Shown here: in pieces, positions 1 to 5,377 of the stretch
Layout: each line of letters begins with the position of its first letter
Position numbering within the stretch: position 1 is the stretch's first letter
Source of the DNA: GCA-2737595 sp037138535
GTDB taxonomy: Bacteria > Actinomycetota > Actinomycetes > Nanopelagicales > Nanopelagicaceae
DNA length: 5,377 bases
NCBI GenBank assembly: GCA_037138535.1
Contig: JBAXIG010000092.1
Span: 1 to 5,377, forward strand
Direction of reading: 5' to 3'
Program-made: the position numbers and the translations under genes
The notes under the pieces: generated by a model
Seen by the model: only the letters and a program-made list of their open reading frames with translations
What the model was told of the DNA's origin: nothing
Databases searched by the model: none

Positions 1-445
1 GGAAGAAGATTCCCTCTTGTGACATATCCGTGGAGTCGAGCACGTAGCCGGCATCCTTCTGCTTGAGGTCAAGCAAGTGAACACGACAGGAAGAGAAGCC
101 AACTACCTTGTTATTTACCAAGATGGGAGCGAAGACCAACGTGTCGAGCGTGTGGGCTGCTGACCAGTATGGATAGTTAAGCAAATAGACGTCGCCACTC
201 TTGAAGTTTTCCAGGCCAATGAACTCGATGCCCTTTTGCACACCGAAATCATTTGCACCGGAGAAGATTGCAATACCCGGAGCCTCTGCAACTAAGTTAC
301 CATCCAAGTCGTGCAAACTTAATCCGTAGTCATGGATTTCATAAACAATGGTGTTGTACGCAGTACGGCAGAGGTTGCGTGCCATTTCGTTGCACGCAGA
401 CAACATGCTATGTCGGATAACTTCAACGGTAATTGAATCAATCAT
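1..445 (-). CDS. hyuB: HyuB-type hydantoinase/oxoprolinase B subunit, N-terminal part (cut by window edge)
   Basis: This is the first 148 residues of a hydantoinase B/oxoprolinase family protein; the frame is open to the window edge. The family's full length is usually about 550 residues or more, so most of the gene lies outside. I translated it by hand: it begins MIDSITVEVIRHSML and contains the family blocks EMARNLCRTAYNTIVYEIHD (about 20-39), GNLVAEAPG (49-57) and GDVYLLNYPYWSAAHTLD (84-101). H98, D101 and H123 have the H-x2-D-x21-H spacing that I recall for the metal ligands of the homologous acetone carboxylase subunit. The block NYPYWSAAHTLD replaces the more usual NDPY-x-GGTHLPD, so this is a divergent subclade. 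The ATG lies one base after the hyuA stop (TAA-c-ATG), with AAAGG about 9 bases upstream inside hyuA, so translation is coupled. HyuB works with HyuA in the cytoplasm; substrate unknown (hydantoin, oxoproline, another lactam, or a ketone for carboxylation). Confidence 0.93.
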   Translation of the reverse strand, partial: MIDSITVEVIRHSMLSACNEMARNLCRTAYNTIVYEIHDYGLSLHDLDGNLVAEAPGIAIFSGANDFGVQKGIEFIGLENFKSGDVYLLNYPYWSAAHTLDTLVFAPILVNNKVVGFSSCRVHLLDLKQKDAGYVLDSTDMSQEGIFF

Positions 446-3400
446 GTTAGTTCGCCTTTGCTACGTGAATGATGATTTCGCCGTACTTGCCGAGCTCAGC
501 GCGATCGCCTGCATGGAATACGGTGGTCGCTGTGTGTTCACTGATAATTGCGGGCCCTTCGATGGTGTCACCAAATGTGAGAGCATCACGTTCATAGAGG
601 CTATATGCCGCACGCTTGCCGTCGCCTACATATACTTGTCGGGTACCGGTGGGTGTAGCAACACGGTTCGCTTGCTTAGAGAGCACAGGAAGCTCTGGTG
701 CTTCTACTTCACCACGGGCCGAGAAGCGCAGCGACACCAGTTCGATCGGATCTGTCATCTTATGGCCGTAAGCCTTCTCGTGTGCTTCACCGAAGATTTC
801 CCGCATGTGAGCCATCTCAGCATTATCGATCTTCTCTGAAACCGACAGAGTCACGCTGTGCTCTTGGCCTGAGTATCGAAGGTCCATGAATTGCGTGAAG
901 TGTTGCTCCTTGGCGGAGAACCCTTCCTTATTTAGAGCCGCTTTTGCTTCATCGCGCATCTCTGCAAAGTCTGCATTGATGATTGAAAGGTCAGCAGAGT
1001 CGAGCACTGTGATGCGGGTGCGCGAGAAGTCGTGCTGCACACTCGCCATCAACATTCCGAAGGCCGAGAACGCTCCTGGCCCTGGCGGCATGATCACCGT
1101 GGGGATGTTGAGCTCGCGAGCCACATCAACCCCAACGAGGCCCCCACCACCGCCAAAGGAGAGCAGCGCGAAGTCGGCGGGAGTGTGTCCAAGTTCCACC
1201 GTTATCACACGGACTGCGCCGACGATCTTGATGGTGGAGATACGAATCACTCCACGAGCTACTTCATCAATGCCCATACCAAGCTTGTCGGCATTGACCT
1301 TGAGTGAGCTAGCGGCGAGTTCCTTATTGAGAACGAGCGTACCTGCGAGCGCATTCTCGTTTCCGAGATAGCCCATATGAAGTGCAGCATCAGTAAAGGT
1401 AGCTTCCATACCACCGTTGCCATATGAAGCGGGGCCAGGATCAGCGCCTGCGCTCGCTGGACCAACCTGAAGATGATTGCCCTCATCGATCCAGACGAGT
1501 GAGCCGCCGCCGGCACCGATCGTATGGATGTAGAGAGAGGCCAAGTTGATCGGCAGGCCCTCGAAGGATGCATCAAAGTAGGTGAGTGGCTCACCATTGA
1601 CTACAAGCGAAGCATCGAGTGAAGTGCCACCCATATCGATGGTGATGAGATCTCCGCAGCCGGTTGCCTTCGAGAACCATGCAGCACCGAGTACGCCGCC
1701 TGCTGGTCCGGAGAGGATCACGTTTACCGGGGTCTCTTTAGATGTTTCGGCCGTCATCGCACCGCCACCAGAACGAGTCATGAGAAAGAGGCCACTGAAC
1801 TTCTTGGCCGCAAGAGATTCCTGGAGTTTAGCAATATACCGACGCACGAGGGGCTTGATGTAAGCATCGAGCACTGCGGTACTGCTGCGCTCGTACTCGC
1901 GAATTTCACGTGAGAGGCTTGAAGAAACTGTGACCTCAATATCGGGGGCGACTTCGCGCATGATCGCGGCCATTTTCTGCTCGTGCGCTGGGTTCACATA
2001 TGAGTGAAGGAATACGATCGCTACCGATTGCATGCCGAGTTCGACGAATTTCTTAGCTACTTCGCGAGCGGCTTTCTCATCGAATGCTTTAACAACACTA
2101 CCTTCGTAATCTAGCCGCTCCGGAACTTCAAGGATGTGTTGGCGCTCTACCAAGCTCTTAGGCTTGCGGTACTTCCAGTCATACATCGGAATGCGATCGG
2201 TGCGACCGAGCAAGTACACGTCACGGAAACCTTCCGTGGTGACAATTCCCGTCTTAGCTCCGCGACGCGTGAGGAGCGCGTTCAAGCCGAGGGTAGTTCC
2301 GTGGATGAAGTGCGAAACCTCCTCAAGGCTGACGCCTGAAGCGGCGAAACCATTCATTACACCTCGTTGTGGATCACTTGGAGTGGTGGGCACCTTGTCA
2401 AACTTCACACTGCCACTGCCACCATCAAGTGTGACTACGTCGGTAAACGTGCCTCCGACGTCAATTGCTACTCGGGCGTTTTTCGCCATGAACTTTCACC
2501 TTTCTCAAAGAGATGCCAGCCCAGCCTAGAGCGGGAGGACTGACGTGTGACATATTACTGAGGCGCTTACGCCCATGACTAGGGGTTGGGCAAAGATTTT
2601 CCACCAATGTGGCCGGACTACTTCGCGGCTTTCTTGACCAGGGACATCGCCAGCACCGCATCAATCGTGTAATTGATGTGGTGATCCATCACCCTGGCGA
2701 CCGTCTCCAGATCCCGCTGCTCCATGGCATCGAGGAGCTGGATGTGCTCAAAGGACGAGGCCTCGAGTTGCCCGCTCTCCAAAATGTAAGGCAGGGCGTG
2801 GATGCGGGCGCGGGAGCGGAATTGGTCAGCGACCTCCACCAACATGGGGTTTCCGGAGAGCTCCAAGATGCCGCTATGAAAGATCCGGTCCATCTCGATG
2901 AAGTTCATCAGGTCGTTTTCTTTGGCGAAGCCTTGGATCTCCGTGGCGATCTCGCGCAAACGCGCCACCTGCTTCGGGGTGATCGCCTTAGCGATCTCGA
3001 CCGTTACCCGGATCTCGAGGAGCAATCGAATCTCGGTCAACTGCCGCAATGTCTCGGCTGAGGTAGCCACCACCTGGAACCCCTTGTTCGGGAGGGCGAC
3101 CAAGATGCCATCTTTGGTGAGGTCGAGCATCGCCTCGCGCACCGGGGTGGCCGAGATGCCAAACTTCTCGGCGATCGCCGGCACCGAGTACGTCTCCCCC
3201 GGCAGCATCTCGCCGGTAATCAGCGCCGCGCGCAAAGCAGTTGAGATCTGTTCGCGAAGACTGCTCGGCTTCTGCAGCGAATCGCCACTCAGACGCTTGG
3301 GATTCATGAACGCTACTTAACTACGCGACCTGACTTAATAACAGTGCGGCCCTCACTCATAGTCCAGAGCACCGAAGGCTTCTCGAAAGGGTTGCCATCG

Positions 3401-5377
3401 AGGATTACAAGATCTCCGAAGGAACCGACCGCCACTGAACCATGCTTAGGATTTCTAAGCACCTCTGCATTGCGCGAAGTAACACTGCGGAGTAATTCAA
3501 GAGTGCCTTGCACTTCGTGTTGGATCTCAAGGCCACGGAGTTGGGCATACTCCAAATCGCCCATGAGGTCGGTACCGAAGCCCACCAGAATGCCGTGACG
3601 CGTGGCGATTTCGATCGCGGTTTTACCGGATGCTAAGACTTCGTGGTTCTTTTTTAGCGCCACTTCGACCATGCCGATCTCGGCGCCCTTCTCCGCCATC
3701 ATCTGGTAGGTAACGAGAGTAGGGATCATTACTGCAGAGTGTGCGGCCATCACAGCAGCGGCTTCATCATCAAGTAAATTCGCGTGCTCGATGCTGCGCA
3801 CACCATTAGTTACAGCATGCACAATCGCCTCTGGTGAGTAAGCGTGGGCCGCTACATAACTTCCGCGGCGCCCAGCCTCTTCCGTAACTGCGCGAATTTC
3901 TTCTGCGGAGTATTGCGGAATACGAATCGGATCGGTGAGTGACACGACTCCACCAGATGCCATGATCTTGATCGCATGCACGCCTTTACGCAAGCGGTCG
4001 CGCACTGCAATACGTAACGGATCAACGCCATCTACAACTTCCACACCAATACCACCACTGCCACTAGCGCAACACATGTCGTAAACCGGATGACGCGCAT
4101 CGCCATGTCCACCTGTTTGGCTCAACGCAGGTCCTGTGTAGTAATAGTTCGGAGATTCAATTAAGCCTTCGCGGACGGCAAGCGCGAGTCCGCTATCGCC
4201 ACCGGCCACATCGCGCACCGTAGTGAATCCACGTCGCAAAGCTGCTTCCAATCGAAGGTGGCCCTTAAGCGCCACGTAACTGCGAGGTGTTGATTCCAAG
4301 CGAATCATGTCAAGATCAATGCCGTAGGCATGAAAGTGACAATCAATAAATCCAGGAGTGACTACTCGTCCACCCGCATCAAATACCTCAACACCACTTG
4401 CACTCTTTTCATCGAGAGCCTCGATCTCTCCATTGCGAATGAGGATGGAGCCTTCACGCAGATCGGGGCTATGGCCATCGAAGATCAAGGCGTTCTTGAT
4501 GAGTAGGTTGTGCGACATGGCTTCTCACATCTCTCGGCGGGTAATATTGCATATATTACTGACCGGGCCGGGAATAACTAGACCCCTACCCTGGCCAAAT
4601 ATGGCTACCGATTGGATTTGTTCCAAGAGAAAGGAAAGAGATGATCCGCACGGTTTTAATGCTCAATCCACTTAAAGGTGATCAAGACGCTGTTATCAAC
4701 TACTTCTATGAGAAGGAGGTACTTGAACGCTCCGGGCGTATCGACGGCTTCCTCGCTACTGAGCTCCATGCACCTCTAGAGGGAGGCCCCCTATTAGTGA
4801 CGGCTGCTTGGGAAGATGTGGCCGCTTACGACCGGTGGGTGAACGATCCGTGGAGAGGCCAATCTTCTGGCTGGCTCTCCCCGCTCCTTGATCAAGACCT
4901 TCAGGCGAAGTCCCGCGGGGCGATGTACCAACTCGTCCATGGAGTGGGAAAAATACCTACTTACTTCAAGTAGAAACCGATCCACGTTCAACCAGCGCTC
5001 AACAAGTCCTCCACCGAGTCGACCTTGGCGAGCGCCCGCCTCATCGAGCGCACTTGGAAGTACTCGATCAAAGATGCTGCCTCGCCGGGGTACTTAAATC
5101 GCCTCGAGGGCAAGAAGGCCAGGATCGGCACCACCCAAAATCCTAAGAAGAAGGCCACGAACATCCACCGCAGCGGCCCACGGCCAAAGAGCAACGCCAA
5201 AACTCCTACCAGCACCATAGCCACTAAGTTCCAACCCATGCCCATCACTCCTCATCTGCCTATAAATCAGAGGCCTACGCTCCTCAAGGTACTCTCGCCC
5301 ACTGACACTCACCCCTTGAAAACCACCCGGTACCCTTAACCCATGAGCCTTGAACGCATCGGCAACATGTACGGCCC

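Overview
This window looks like part of a bacterial catabolic locus. It holds the start of a hydantoinase/oxoprolinase-type enzyme (HyuA plus the N-terminal third or so of HyuB), a binuclear-metal amidohydrolase of the Xaa-Pro dipeptidase/imidazolonepropionase-like group, and a GntR/FadR-family (FCD) regulator. All four lie on the minus strand. No marker gene fixes the taxon. The intermediate GC content, good Shine-Dalgarno sites and TANNNT-type -10 boxes would fit an environmental actinobacterium, but this is a weak inference.

Layout from right to left, which is the direction of transcription for the main locus. At 4519-4640 a divergent intergenic region separates a small plus-strand dimeric alpha/beta-barrel (ABM-like) protein (4641-4973) from the amidohydrolase (3313-4518). 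The amidohydrolase is followed after only 5 bases by the GntR regulator (2618-3307), so these two are very probably co-transcribed. A 128-base gap (2490-2617) carries a second putative promoter, and hyuA (447-2489) and hyuB (from 445, running off the left edge) follow, separated by one base. At the right end a small two-helix membrane protein (4988-5239, minus) converges on the ABM-like gene. The last 35 bases may hold the start of a leaderless plus-strand gene.

How the genes may work together: HyuA/HyuB enzymes use ATP to activate and open cyclic amides (hydantoins, 5-oxoproline, lactams) or to carboxylate ketones. The amidohydrolase would cut another amide or peptide-like bond, and the GntR/FCD protein would sense a small carboxylate. 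Scavenging of a cyclic amide or small modified peptide is a reasonable guess, but the substrate cannot be read from the sequence.

The most interesting non-coding signal is a composite element present before both minus-strand transcription units. On the plus strand it reads ATATTACTGA, then 11 or 13 GC-rich bases, then AT(A/G)ACTAG. It is at 2552-2582 and at 4553-4581. Read on the minus strand it can serve as a -35/-10 promoter, and it may include the operator of the local GntR protein. GC content is also uneven: about 63% in gntR, 53-55% in hyuA and the amidohydrolase, and 46% in hyuB (hand counts on sampled lines), which suggests a mosaic origin.
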